Assembly (NCBI RefSeq): GCF_028462495.1
Contig: NZ_JAQOWX010000010.1
Coordinates: 14,183-78,182 of the forward strand
Reading direction: 5' to 3'
DNA: 64,000 bases
Origin: Roseateles_E sp005503085
Lineage (GTDB): Bacteria; Pseudomonadota; Gammaproteobacteria; Burkholderiales; Burkholderiaceae_C
How positions within the stretch are numbered: the first letter of the stretch is position 1; each line of letters opens with the position of its first letter. This document shows, in pieces, positions 37,697 to 45,232 of this stretch. Under the pieces are notes generated by a model, which was not told where the DNA came from, did no database searches, and worked only from the letters and a program-made list of their open reading frames with translations. Both the position numbers and the translations under genes were made by a program.

Positions 37697-38641
37697 ATGC
37701 AACACATCGACTACATCGACTCCCATACCGGCGGTGAACCGACGCGCGTGGTCCTGTCTCCCCTGCCCGGCCTGGACCGCGGCAGCCTGACCGAGCGCCG
37801 CGCCGCGCTGGTGCGCGAGCATGACCGCTGGCGCGGCGCCATTGCCTGCGAGCCGCGCGGCTCGGACACCATGGTCGGCGCGCTGCTGCTGCCGCCCGAG
37901 AACCCCGGTTCCGTGGCCTCGGTGATCTTCTTCAACAATGTCGGCGTGCTCGGCATGTGCGGCCACGGCACCATCGGCCTGGTGCGCACCCTGGCCCATC
38001 TGGGCCGCATCCAGCCGGGGCGGCATGCCATCGACACACCGGTCGGCACCGTCGCCGCCGAGCTGCACGCCGACGGCCGCGTCAGCATTGCCAATGTCGA
38101 GAGCTACCGGCATGCGGCGGGCATCGAGGTCGAGGTACCTGGACACGGCACCGTGCGCGGCGACGTGGCCTGGGGCGGCAACTGGTTCTTCATCAGCCGG
38201 GACTGCCCGCTGCCGTTGGACTATGCCCATTGGCGCGAGCTGACCCATTACACCGCCGCGCTGCGCGAGGCGCTGACGGCCGCCGGCATCAGCGGCGCGG
38301 ACGGCGCCGAGATCGACCATATCGAGCTGAACGCCGCGCCCCTCGATCCGGCCCACGACGCGCGCAACTTCGTGCTCTGCCCCGGCCTGGCCTACGACCG
38401 CTCGCCTTGCGGCACCGGGCTGTCCGCCAAGCTCGCCTGCCTGGCGGCCGACGGCAAGCTGGCGCCCGGCGAGGTCTTTCGCATGGAGAGCGTCATCGGC
38501 AGTCTGTTCGAGGGCAGCTACGCGCCGACCGAGCAGGGCCGCATCGTGCCGCGCATCACCGGACGCGCTCATCTCTCGGGCGAAGGCCGCCTGCTGATCG
38601 AGGCCGACGACCCCTTCGCCTGGGGTGTCGTCGCGCGCTGA
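37697..38641 (+). CDS. 4-Hydroxyproline epimerase (proline racemase family)
   Basis: A 314-residue enzyme from the ATG at 37697 (MQHIDYIDSHTGGEPTRVVL). Both catalytic cysteines are present: C88 in MCGHGTIG and C238 in DRSPCGTGLSAK. The GHGT form after the first Cys is typical of 4-hydroxyproline 2-epimerases, whereas proline racemases usually have GHNS or similar. It would convert trans-4-hydroxy-L-proline to cis-4-hydroxy-D-proline, the first step of hydroxyproline breakdown; the later enzymes are not in this window. It is divergent from its probable PAS-AraC regulator. Substrate choice between hydroxyproline and proline is inferred. Confidence 0.87.
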   Translation: MQHIDYIDSHTGGEPTRVVLSPLPGLDRGSLTERRAALVREHDRWRGAIACEPRGSDTMVGALLLPPENPGSVASVIFFNNVGVLGMCGHGTIGLVRTLAHLGRIQPGRHAIDTPVGTVAAELHADGRVSIANVESYRHAAGIEVEVPGHGTVRGDVAWGGNWFFISRDCPLPLDYAHWRELTHYTAALREALTAAGISGADGAEIDHIELNAAPLDPAHDARNFVLCPGLAYDRSPCGTGLSAKLACLAADGKLAPGEVFRMESVIGSLFEGSYAPTEQGRIVPRITGRAHLSGEGRLLIEADDPFAWGVVAR

Positions 38642-38673
38642 GCCTTGCCGCTCGGCGCGCAACCTCGGCCGCG

Positions 38674-40794
38674 TCAGTTCGCCAGCCCGCCCATCAGCCG
38701 CTGCTGCAGGAAGCCATAGCTGAGCGACCACAGCCGCGCCTGCTGCGCCGGTGTCGCAGCGCCGGCATGGCCGCCCTCGATGTTCTCCCAGTACAGCACC
38801 TCATGGCCCTGCTCCTGCAGCCGGGCCACCATCTTGCGGGCATGGCCGGGATGCACCCGGTCGTCACGCGTCGAGCTGGTGTAGAGCACCGGCGGATAGC
38901 GCCTGCCGGGCGCGGCGTTGTGATACGGCGAGTACTTGCCGATGTAGTCCCATTGCTCGGGGATGTCGGGGTTGCCGTATTCCTCGATCCAGGACGCGCC
39001 GGCCAGCATCTCGTGATAACGCCGCATATCGGTCAGCGGCACCTGGCTGACGACGGCGCCGAACAGCTCGGGCCGCTGCACCATCGCCACCGAGGTCAGC
39101 AGCCCGCCCAGGCTGCCGCCCATGATGCCCAGCTTCTCCGGCCGCGTGATGCCGCGGCGCTGCAGATCCTCGGCCACCGCGATGAAGTCGCTGAAGCTGC
39201 GCTGGCGGTGCTCGCGCTGCGCCGCCTGGTGCCAGCGCGGGCCGAACTCGCCGCCGCCGCGCAGATTGGCCAGCACATAGACGCCGCCGCGCGCCAGCCA
39301 GGCGCGTCCCAGGATGCCGCTGTAGCCGGGCTTCATCGAGATCTCGAAACCGCCGTAGCCATAGAGCAGCGTGGGTCGCCCCTGCTTGGGCGCGGGGCCG
39401 CGCGGCGCGACGATGAAGTAGGGAATGGGCGTGCCATCGGCGGAGCGCGCCTGCAGCTGGCGCACCTCCAGGCCGCCAGCGCCGAAGAAGGCGGGCAGCT
39501 GCTGCAGCGTCTGCCGCGTCGTGCGGCCGACCTCGGCGGCCTGCAGGCGCGCGGGCTCCAGGAAGCCGCTGCGCGTCAGCAGGTAGCGATTGGAACTCTG
39601 GCCGGCCAGCGCGGCGATCCAGAGGCTTTCCAGCGGGCCGGTGGGCACGGCGCGGCGCTGCCAATGCCGGCCCGCGGGGCGCCATTCGCTCAGGCTCTGG
39701 CGCACGTCCCGCATGCCGACGACAAGCAGCGCGTCCCGCAGAACTGTCAGGCTCTGCAACGCCCCGTCGCGGGCCGGGTCGTGCAGCAAGCTGAAGCGCG
39801 GGCTGCCGTCCAGCCAGGCCTGCAGCGGCGTCGCGATCAAGGCCCCGGCCGGATAGCGGCGGCCGCCCTGCTCCCAGTCGGAGCGCAGCTCGATCAGCGC
39901 CATGGTGCCGAACAGCCGGGCCTGGGCATCGTCGGGCTTGGGCAGCTCGACCAGCTGAGCGTCCCGCAGCAGGTACTGCTTGCCGGCGAAGAAGCTGGTG
40001 CGGCGCTCCAGCACGAACTGCTGCCGACCCTGCAGGCGCTCGCCCCAGGCCCACAGGCCCACCTCGTCCCGGGCGCCTTCCAGCAGCAGCTTGGCCTCGC
40101 TCAGCGGGCTGCCGCGCCGCCACAGCTTCAGCTGGCGCGGGTAGCCGGAAGCGGTCAGGCTGCCGGCGCCGAAGTCGGTGTAGACGCCCAGCGTGTCGGC
40201 ATCGATCCAGCCCGCGCCGCCCTTGGCCTCCGGCAGCGCGAAGCCGCCCTCGGCGGCCGGCACGAAGCGGCGCTCGACCGTGTCGTACTCGCGCAGCACA
40301 TGGGCGTCGCCGCCGCCGCGGCTGAGGCTGACCAGGCAGCGCCTGGCCTGCGGCGCGAGGCAGTTGGCGCCGGCCCAGACCCAGCGCTCGCCCTCGGCCT
40401 TGGCGAGCTGGTCGAGGTCCAGCACGGTCTCCCATTGCGGCCGGCCCTGCAGATAGGCCTCGGGCGCGCTGCGGCGCCAGAGGCCGCGCGGGTGCTCGGC
40501 ATCGCGCCAGAAGTTGTAGACCTGCGGCCCCAGCTGCTCGGCCGGCGCCAGCCTGGCCGGCGAGGCCATCACCTCGGCCAGAGCGGCCTCCAGCCGGGAG
40601 AAGCCCGGCGCCTGCAGCAGCGGCGCCAGGCTCGGCTGCTGGCCGCGCACCCAGCCGAGGGCGCGCTCGCCGTCCACCTCCTCCAGCCAGCGATAGGGAT
40701 CGGGCAGGTCGGCGGGCGGTGCGGCGCGGACCAGGGGCGCGGCGGCGAAGGCCGCTAGCAGCGCAAGAAGGAGTCGTGCTTGCTTGATCATCAT
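38674..40794 (-). CDS. Prolyl oligopeptidase-family serine peptidase (S9), exported
   Basis: About 706 residues from the ATG at 40794, which overlaps the TonB receptor stop by 1 nt (TGATG); a second Met follows directly. It has a signal peptide (MMIKQARLLLALLAAF, cleavage near VRAAP), then DLPDPYRWLEEVDGE typical of the S9A N-terminus, a beta-propeller region and a C-terminal alpha/beta-hydrolase domain. The nucleophile is S561 in GGSLGG; the Asp is in STRDDRVHP and the His in EGGHAGA. Such enzymes cut after proline in short peptides. It is coupled to the TonB receptor gene, so the receptor may import its substrate or product. Confidence 0.92.
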   Translation of the reverse strand: MMIKQARLLLALLAAFAAAPLVRAAPPADLPDPYRWLEEVDGERALGWVRGQQPSLAPLLQAPGFSRLEAALAEVMASPARLAPAEQLGPQVYNFWRDAEHPRGLWRRSAPEAYLQGRPQWETVLDLDQLAKAEGERWVWAGANCLAPQARRCLVSLSRGGGDAHVLREYDTVERRFVPAAEGGFALPEAKGGAGWIDADTLGVYTDFGAGSLTASGYPRQLKLWRRGSPLSEAKLLLEGARDEVGLWAWGERLQGRQQFVLERRTSFFAGKQYLLRDAQLVELPKPDDAQARLFGTMALIELRSDWEQGGRRYPAGALIATPLQAWLDGSPRFSLLHDPARDGALQSLTVLRDALLVVGMRDVRQSLSEWRPAGRHWQRRAVPTGPLESLWIAALAGQSSNRYLLTRSGFLEPARLQAAEVGRTTRQTLQQLPAFFGAGGLEVRQLQARSADGTPIPYFIVAPRGPAPKQGRPTLLYGYGGFEISMKPGYSGILGRAWLARGGVYVLANLRGGGEFGPRWHQAAQREHRQRSFSDFIAVAEDLQRRGITRPEKLGIMGGSLGGLLTSVAMVQRPELFGAVVSQVPLTDMRRYHEMLAGASWIEEYGNPDIPEQWDYIGKYSPYHNAAPGRRYPPVLYTSSTRDDRVHPGHARKMVARLQEQGHEVLYWENIEGGHAGAATPAQQARLWSLSYGFLQQRLMGGLAN

Positions 40795-43589
40795 CAGAAC
40801 TTCACCTCGGCGCTGAGCTTCAGCACGCGCTCGTTCAGGCCGGGCAGCGTGCTGCTGGCGCGGCGGTAGACGGCCGGCTGCTCGTTGAAGGCATTGGACA
40901 GATTGACCGACAGCGTCCAGCGCTTGATGCCGCTGTACTGCAACCACAGGTCGGTGCTGGTCCAGGACGCGATACGGCAATGGCTGTCCGGCTCCTTGCG
41001 CTCGGCGCAGCCCGAGGCCTGGTACCAGTCATCATCGTTCTCGTCCCAGGCCAGCTTGGTGGAGCCGCTGAAGTAGGTGCGGGTCCCCAGCTTCCAGTCG
41101 CCGCGGGCCCAGTTGGCCTTCAGCACCAGGCGCTCGCGCGGCACGCCGTTGTAGCCGACGCGGTTGACGCGGTAGGCGTTCGCATTCAGGTCCCAGTACA
41201 GCAGCTTGGACTGGATATTGGCCTCCAGGCCGGCATCCAACTTGCCCCAGTCGCCCAGGTTCCACTTGCTGCGCAGATCGATGTCGAAGCCGCTGACCTT
41301 GGTCTTGTAGAGGTTGCGGTACTGCAGGCGCATCGTGCGTATCGGGCCGGCGGCGAAGCCGATGTCCTTGCCCGTCAGTTCCTTGGCGCGCTGCGACCAG
41401 AGCTGGTCCTGCGCCGAGACGGGATCGCGCGGCACCAGGCCCGGGCTCTGGTCCTCGGTCTCCAGGATCTGCGCGATGTCGGGCACGCCGATCTCGTTGC
41501 GGCGCTTGATCGAGTAGTAGTCGATCGAGGCACTGACGTTGGACGCCAGTTGCAGCACCATGCCCAGCGTGGCGTTGCTGGAGCGTTCGGGCTTGAGATC
41601 GAGATTGGGCGTGACGGCCGAAGGGAAGCCGGCCGCGCAGCCCGCGTTGAAGGCCAGCGTGGCCTCGATCTGATCGGCCGCGTTGCCGGTCTTCAGCGCG
41701 TCGCGCAGCGCGCGGGCGGTGGTGCAACGCTTGGGATCGACGATGCTGCTGTTGAACCAGGAGGCGCCGCCATTGCCGGTCTCGGGCAGGCTGGGCGCGC
41801 GGAAGCCCTGAGTCACCGTGCCGCGCAGCATCAGCGCCTGGAACGGACGGAACACCAGCGAGGCCTTGGGCGTGACGGCGCCGAAGCCATCGAACACCTT
41901 GTCGCCGCGCAGCGCCAGCGTGGCCTCCAGCTGCTTGGTGATGGGCAAGGCCAGCTCGGTGAACACCGCGGCCATATCGCGCTTACCCTCGATGGCGACG
42001 CCCGAGAAGCCGACGATGCGCGCCTGCAGGATGTTGTCCATGCTGCGGTGAACGAACTCCTCGTGGCGCAGCTCGGCGCCCACGGCCAGCATCAGCGGGC
42101 CGCCGGGCAGCTGGGCGATCTCGCGCGAGCCCTTGAAGTCGGCGAACCGCTGGCGGTAGCGGCCGGTCGAGCCCATCTCCGGGAACATCTTGTCCAGCAC
42201 CGACTGCGGATTGGTCTGGCCGAACTTGTACTCGCCGCTGAGCACGGCCTCGGTATAGCCGAAGCGGTCCAGGTAGAGGCGCTGGCGCTGCGTGGCGCGC
42301 GAGCCCATGGTGCCGATCGCCGTGTTGATGTCCCAGCCGGCGAACATGCCTTCGATGCCCAGCACAAAGCGGTGATCGGTCGACGCGCCGACGTTCTTGA
42401 ACATCTCCGGGTTGTCGACGAAGCGGTAGGCCAGGGTGACCGGGAAGCTGTACGGGTTGTTCGGATGACCCACAGGCAGCGCCGGGTAGCTCCAGGACTG
42501 CAGCTCGCCCTTCAGCGAGTCGTACCAGGTCTGGGTGAAACCCGCGGCCTGGCTGCGCGGTGCCGCGGTGTGGTACTTGGCCTTGATGTCGGCGAACTGC
42601 AGCTCGGTAAAGGCCGTCAGATCGCTGCCCAGCTTGAGGCGGCCGCCCAGCATGCCGGTGACGCGCTCGGTGGCGGGGCGGGCGTCGCTGCCCTTCCAGT
42701 AGTCGTAGAGGCAGACGCCGCCGACCAGGCTCTCCGCCGCGCAGCCCGGGGCCGCCGTCGTGAAGGTCTTGCCGGTGGCCGGGTCGATACCGCTGTAGTT
42801 GCCCGGGAAGGAGCCGGACGATTTCTGCAGGCGGCCGGGGTTCTCGTCGGTGTACCAACCGGGCAGCAGGGGGCGCACCTCGCTGTCCTTGTAGCTGCCG
42901 CGCTGGTAGAGCTCGAGGTGGCCGTAGACGTTGTAGCCCTCGCTGTCCAGATGGCCATGGCCGACGGTGACGGAGCCGGACTTGTCGCGGGCCAGGAAGC
43001 TGCGGCGCAGCGACTGCTGGGCGCTGGCGTTCAGCGCGACGCCAGTGAAGTCCTTGCTCGTAATGATGTTGATGACGCCGCCGATGGCGTCGGAGCCGTA
43101 GATGGCCGAGGCGCCGTCCTTCAGGATCTCGACGCGCTCGATCAGATTGGCCGGGATCGCGTCGATATTGGTGAAGTTCAGCTGCAGGCCGTCGGCAAAG
43201 CCGTAGCTGGAGAGGCGGCGGCCGTTGAGCAGGGTCAGCGTGCCGCCCAGGCCCAGATTGCGCAGCGAGATGCCCGAGGCGCCGCTGGCCCAGGAGTTGG
43301 CGCCGCCCAGGTCGCTGAGCGCGCCGCGGTCGTTGCCGGTGAGATTGCCCAGCACCTCGCCGACGGTCAGCGCGCCCGAGGCCTTGATCTCGTCGCGCGA
43401 GATCAGCTGCAGCGGCTGCGAGGTCTCGGCCAGCGTGCGTTTGATATTGGAGCCGGTGACGACGACGCGTTCCAGCGTCTTGTCGGCGTCCTTGGCTGCC
43501 TCCTGGGCGTGGGTGTTCAGGTGGGCCAGCAGCAGCGCTGCGGCCATGGCGGTCGGGGTGCGGAAGGGCTTGCTCACGTGTCTCCTCAT
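40794..43589 (-). CDS. TonB-dependent receptor (peptide/unknown ligand)
   Basis: A 931-residue outer-membrane receptor from the ATG at 43589 (MRRHVSKPFRTPTAMAAALL), with a signal peptide ending near HAQEA. A TonB-box-like LERVVVTGSNIKR is followed by the plug (about 60-170, with GISLRNLGLGGTLTLLNGRR and DGASAIYGSDAIGGVINII) and a long barrel ending ERVLKLSAEVKF. There is no STN signalling domain. It is coupled to the S9 peptidase gene. The upstream region holds the shared 13-nt motif, which suggests control by the PAS-AraC regulator. Confidence 0.9.
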   Translation of the reverse strand: MRRHVSKPFRTPTAMAAALLLAHLNTHAQEAAKDADKTLERVVVTGSNIKRTLAETSQPLQLISRDEIKASGALTVGEVLGNLTGNDRGALSDLGGANSWASGASGISLRNLGLGGTLTLLNGRRLSSYGFADGLQLNFTNIDAIPANLIERVEILKDGASAIYGSDAIGGVINIITSKDFTGVALNASAQQSLRRSFLARDKSGSVTVGHGHLDSEGYNVYGHLELYQRGSYKDSEVRPLLPGWYTDENPGRLQKSSGSFPGNYSGIDPATGKTFTTAAPGCAAESLVGGVCLYDYWKGSDARPATERVTGMLGGRLKLGSDLTAFTELQFADIKAKYHTAAPRSQAAGFTQTWYDSLKGELQSWSYPALPVGHPNNPYSFPVTLAYRFVDNPEMFKNVGASTDHRFVLGIEGMFAGWDINTAIGTMGSRATQRQRLYLDRFGYTEAVLSGEYKFGQTNPQSVLDKMFPEMGSTGRYRQRFADFKGSREIAQLPGGPLMLAVGAELRHEEFVHRSMDNILQARIVGFSGVAIEGKRDMAAVFTELALPITKQLEATLALRGDKVFDGFGAVTPKASLVFRPFQALMLRGTVTQGFRAPSLPETGNGGASWFNSSIVDPKRCTTARALRDALKTGNAADQIEATLAFNAGCAAGFPSAVTPNLDLKPERSSNATLGMVLQLASNVSASIDYYSIKRRNEIGVPDIAQILETEDQSPGLVPRDPVSAQDQLWSQRAKELTGKDIGFAAGPIRTMRLQYRNLYKTKVSGFDIDLRSKWNLGDWGKLDAGLEANIQSKLLYWDLNANAYRVNRVGYNGVPRERLVLKANWARGDWKLGTRTYFSGSTKLAWDENDDDWYQASGCAERKEPDSHCRIASWTSTDLWLQYSGIKRWTLSVNLSNAFNEQPAVYRRASSTLPGLNERVLKLSAEVKF

Positions 43590-43662
43590 GCTTGTAGAAA
43601 TATGAGGTGCGAGCTTAGAAATCGGTGGCCGGGCCGTATTGATGCGGGGCGCCGCGAGCCAC

Positions 43663-43675
43663 GCCGATTTCTGCA
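43663..43675. promoter_or_regulatory. Shared 13-nt motif, copy 3, with an inverted partner
   Basis: GCCGATTTCTGCA in the 211-bp gap before the TonB receptor gene, 74 bp from its start. Part of it (CCGATTTCT, 43664-43672) is repeated in inverted orientation at 43617-43625 (AGAAATCGG). Two facing half-sites plus the match to copies 1 and 2 make it a good regulator-site candidate. Confidence 0.45.
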
Positions 43676-43800
43676 CAATTGGCGCGCTGCCACCACAGGC
43701 AGACGCCAGCTTCAGGGTTGACCCTGGGTCAGTACAAGACGCAGCCGATGCAGTGGAAGCACGTCGATATGACCCGGCGCAAGACGCCCGGACCAGCTTG

Positions 43801-45222
43801 CTAGTCCGTCCAGACCGGCGGATGCCGCTGCTGCCAGGCAAACACCTGCTCCAGCGCGCCGGCCAGGCCCAGCAGGCGCTCGTCCTGGCCGGGCATGGCC
43901 ATCAGCTGCACGCCGACCGGCAGGCCCGCTGCGGTCTGATGGACCGGCAGGCTGATGGCCGGCGCGCCGCTCAGATTGGCCCAGGGTGTGAAGGCGCTCC
44001 AGCGCAGCATGGCCTCGCTCGATACGCGGCCGTCGTCCAGGCGCAGCGCGCCGCTGGGCAGGGCCGGCGCGCTGCTGGTGGGCGTCAGCAGCACATCGAC
44101 GCCGGACTGCCATTTCAGCCAGGCGGTGGCTGCAGCCGCCAGACGCATCATCGATTGGGCATAGCGCTTGCCGGTGGTTGCCTCGGCGTTCTCGATGTAC
44201 CAGCGTGTGTAAGGCATCAGCGCCGCGCGGCGTTCCTCGCTCACCTGGGCCTGCACATGCAGGCTCAGGCTCACGCCGATCACATCGCACAGCGGCTCCA
44301 TCAAGGCCCAGATGCGCAGCGCCGGCGGCAGCTGCATGGTCACGATCTCGTGCCCCAGCGCTTCCAGTGCCCGGGCGGCCTCGGCGCAGGCCTGCAGACA
44401 ATCGGCATGGACCGTCGTCTCGTCGCTGCCGGGATCGGTCAGCAAACCGATGCGCAGACGGCCTTGGGGCGGCGTGCGTGCGGCCTTGCGGTGCGCATCG
44501 GGTGCCCAGGGCGACTGGCGCCACAGCTCGCCAGGGCCGATGGGGCCGACGGCATCAAGGAACAGGGCTGCATCGCCAACCGTGCGGGCCACCGGCCCTT
44601 CGCTGCCGAGCTGGTACCAGGCCGGCAGCACCGAGGGGATGCGGCCGCGGCTGGGCTTGATGCCGACCAGGCCGCAGTTCGAGGCCGGCGTGCGCGTCGA
44701 GCCCAGGCCATCGCTGGCATGGGCCATGGGCGCCAGACCGGCCGCCACCGCAGCGGCCGCGCCCCCGCTCGATCCGCTGGCCGACAGTCCTTCGCCATAG
44801 GGGCTCAGTGCCGGTGAGGCCAGCTGCGTCTCGGTGTAGCAGCAGGGGCCGAACTCGGGTGCATGGGTCTTGCCGATCACGATGATGCCGGCCTGGCGCA
44901 GCCGGCCGACGACGCCGCCGTCCTGCTCGGGCACCCAGCCGGCGATTGCCGCGCTGCCCAGCGAGGTCGGCAGGCCGGCGGACGGATGCAGGTCTTTCAG
45001 CGGCAGCGGCAGGCCGTGCAGCAGGCCCGAGGGAGCTTGCGAATCGGCCCGCCGCGCCGCGTCCATCGCCTGCTCGGCGAAGACATTCACGAAGGCGCCG
45101 AGCGCCGCGCCATGGCGCTCAATGCGCGCCAGGTAGTGCGCGACCAGCTCCGTGGAAGAAATCTCGCGACGCCGCAGCGCCGCGCACTGCGCCTCGGCGC
45201 TCAGCTCATGCAGTTCAGCCAT
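43801..45222 (-). CDS. Amidase signature family protein
   Basis: A 473-residue cytoplasmic amidase. The Ser-cisSer-Lys triad can be placed: K76 in LPLPLKDLHPSAG, S151 in SGSSGGAAAA and S175 in DGLGSTRTPAS, with the spacings (75 and 24) seen in well-studied members. The usual GGGS before the nucleophile is GLGS here. The family hydrolyses a wide range of amides, including amino-acid amides and acylated amines. It is the last gene of the five-gene operon that starts with the STN TonB receptor, 10 nt after the M81/hydrolase fusion, so it likely acts on a fragment of the imported compound. Confidence 0.88.
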   Translation of the reverse strand: MAELHELSAEAQCAALRRREISSTELVAHYLARIERHGAALGAFVNVFAEQAMDAARRADSQAPSGLLHGLPLPLKDLHPSAGLPTSLGSAAIAGWVPEQDGGVVGRLRQAGIIVIGKTHAPEFGPCCYTETQLASPALSPYGEGLSASGSSGGAAAAVAAGLAPMAHASDGLGSTRTPASNCGLVGIKPSRGRIPSVLPAWYQLGSEGPVARTVGDAALFLDAVGPIGPGELWRQSPWAPDAHRKAARTPPQGRLRIGLLTDPGSDETTVHADCLQACAEAARALEALGHEIVTMQLPPALRIWALMEPLCDVIGVSLSLHVQAQVSEERRAALMPYTRWYIENAEATTGKRYAQSMMRLAAAATAWLKWQSGVDVLLTPTSSAPALPSGALRLDDGRVSSEAMLRWSAFTPWANLSGAPAISLPVHQTAAGLPVGVQLMAMPGQDERLLGLAGALEQVFAWQQRHPPVWTD

Positions 45223-45232
45223 GGGCGCTCCT

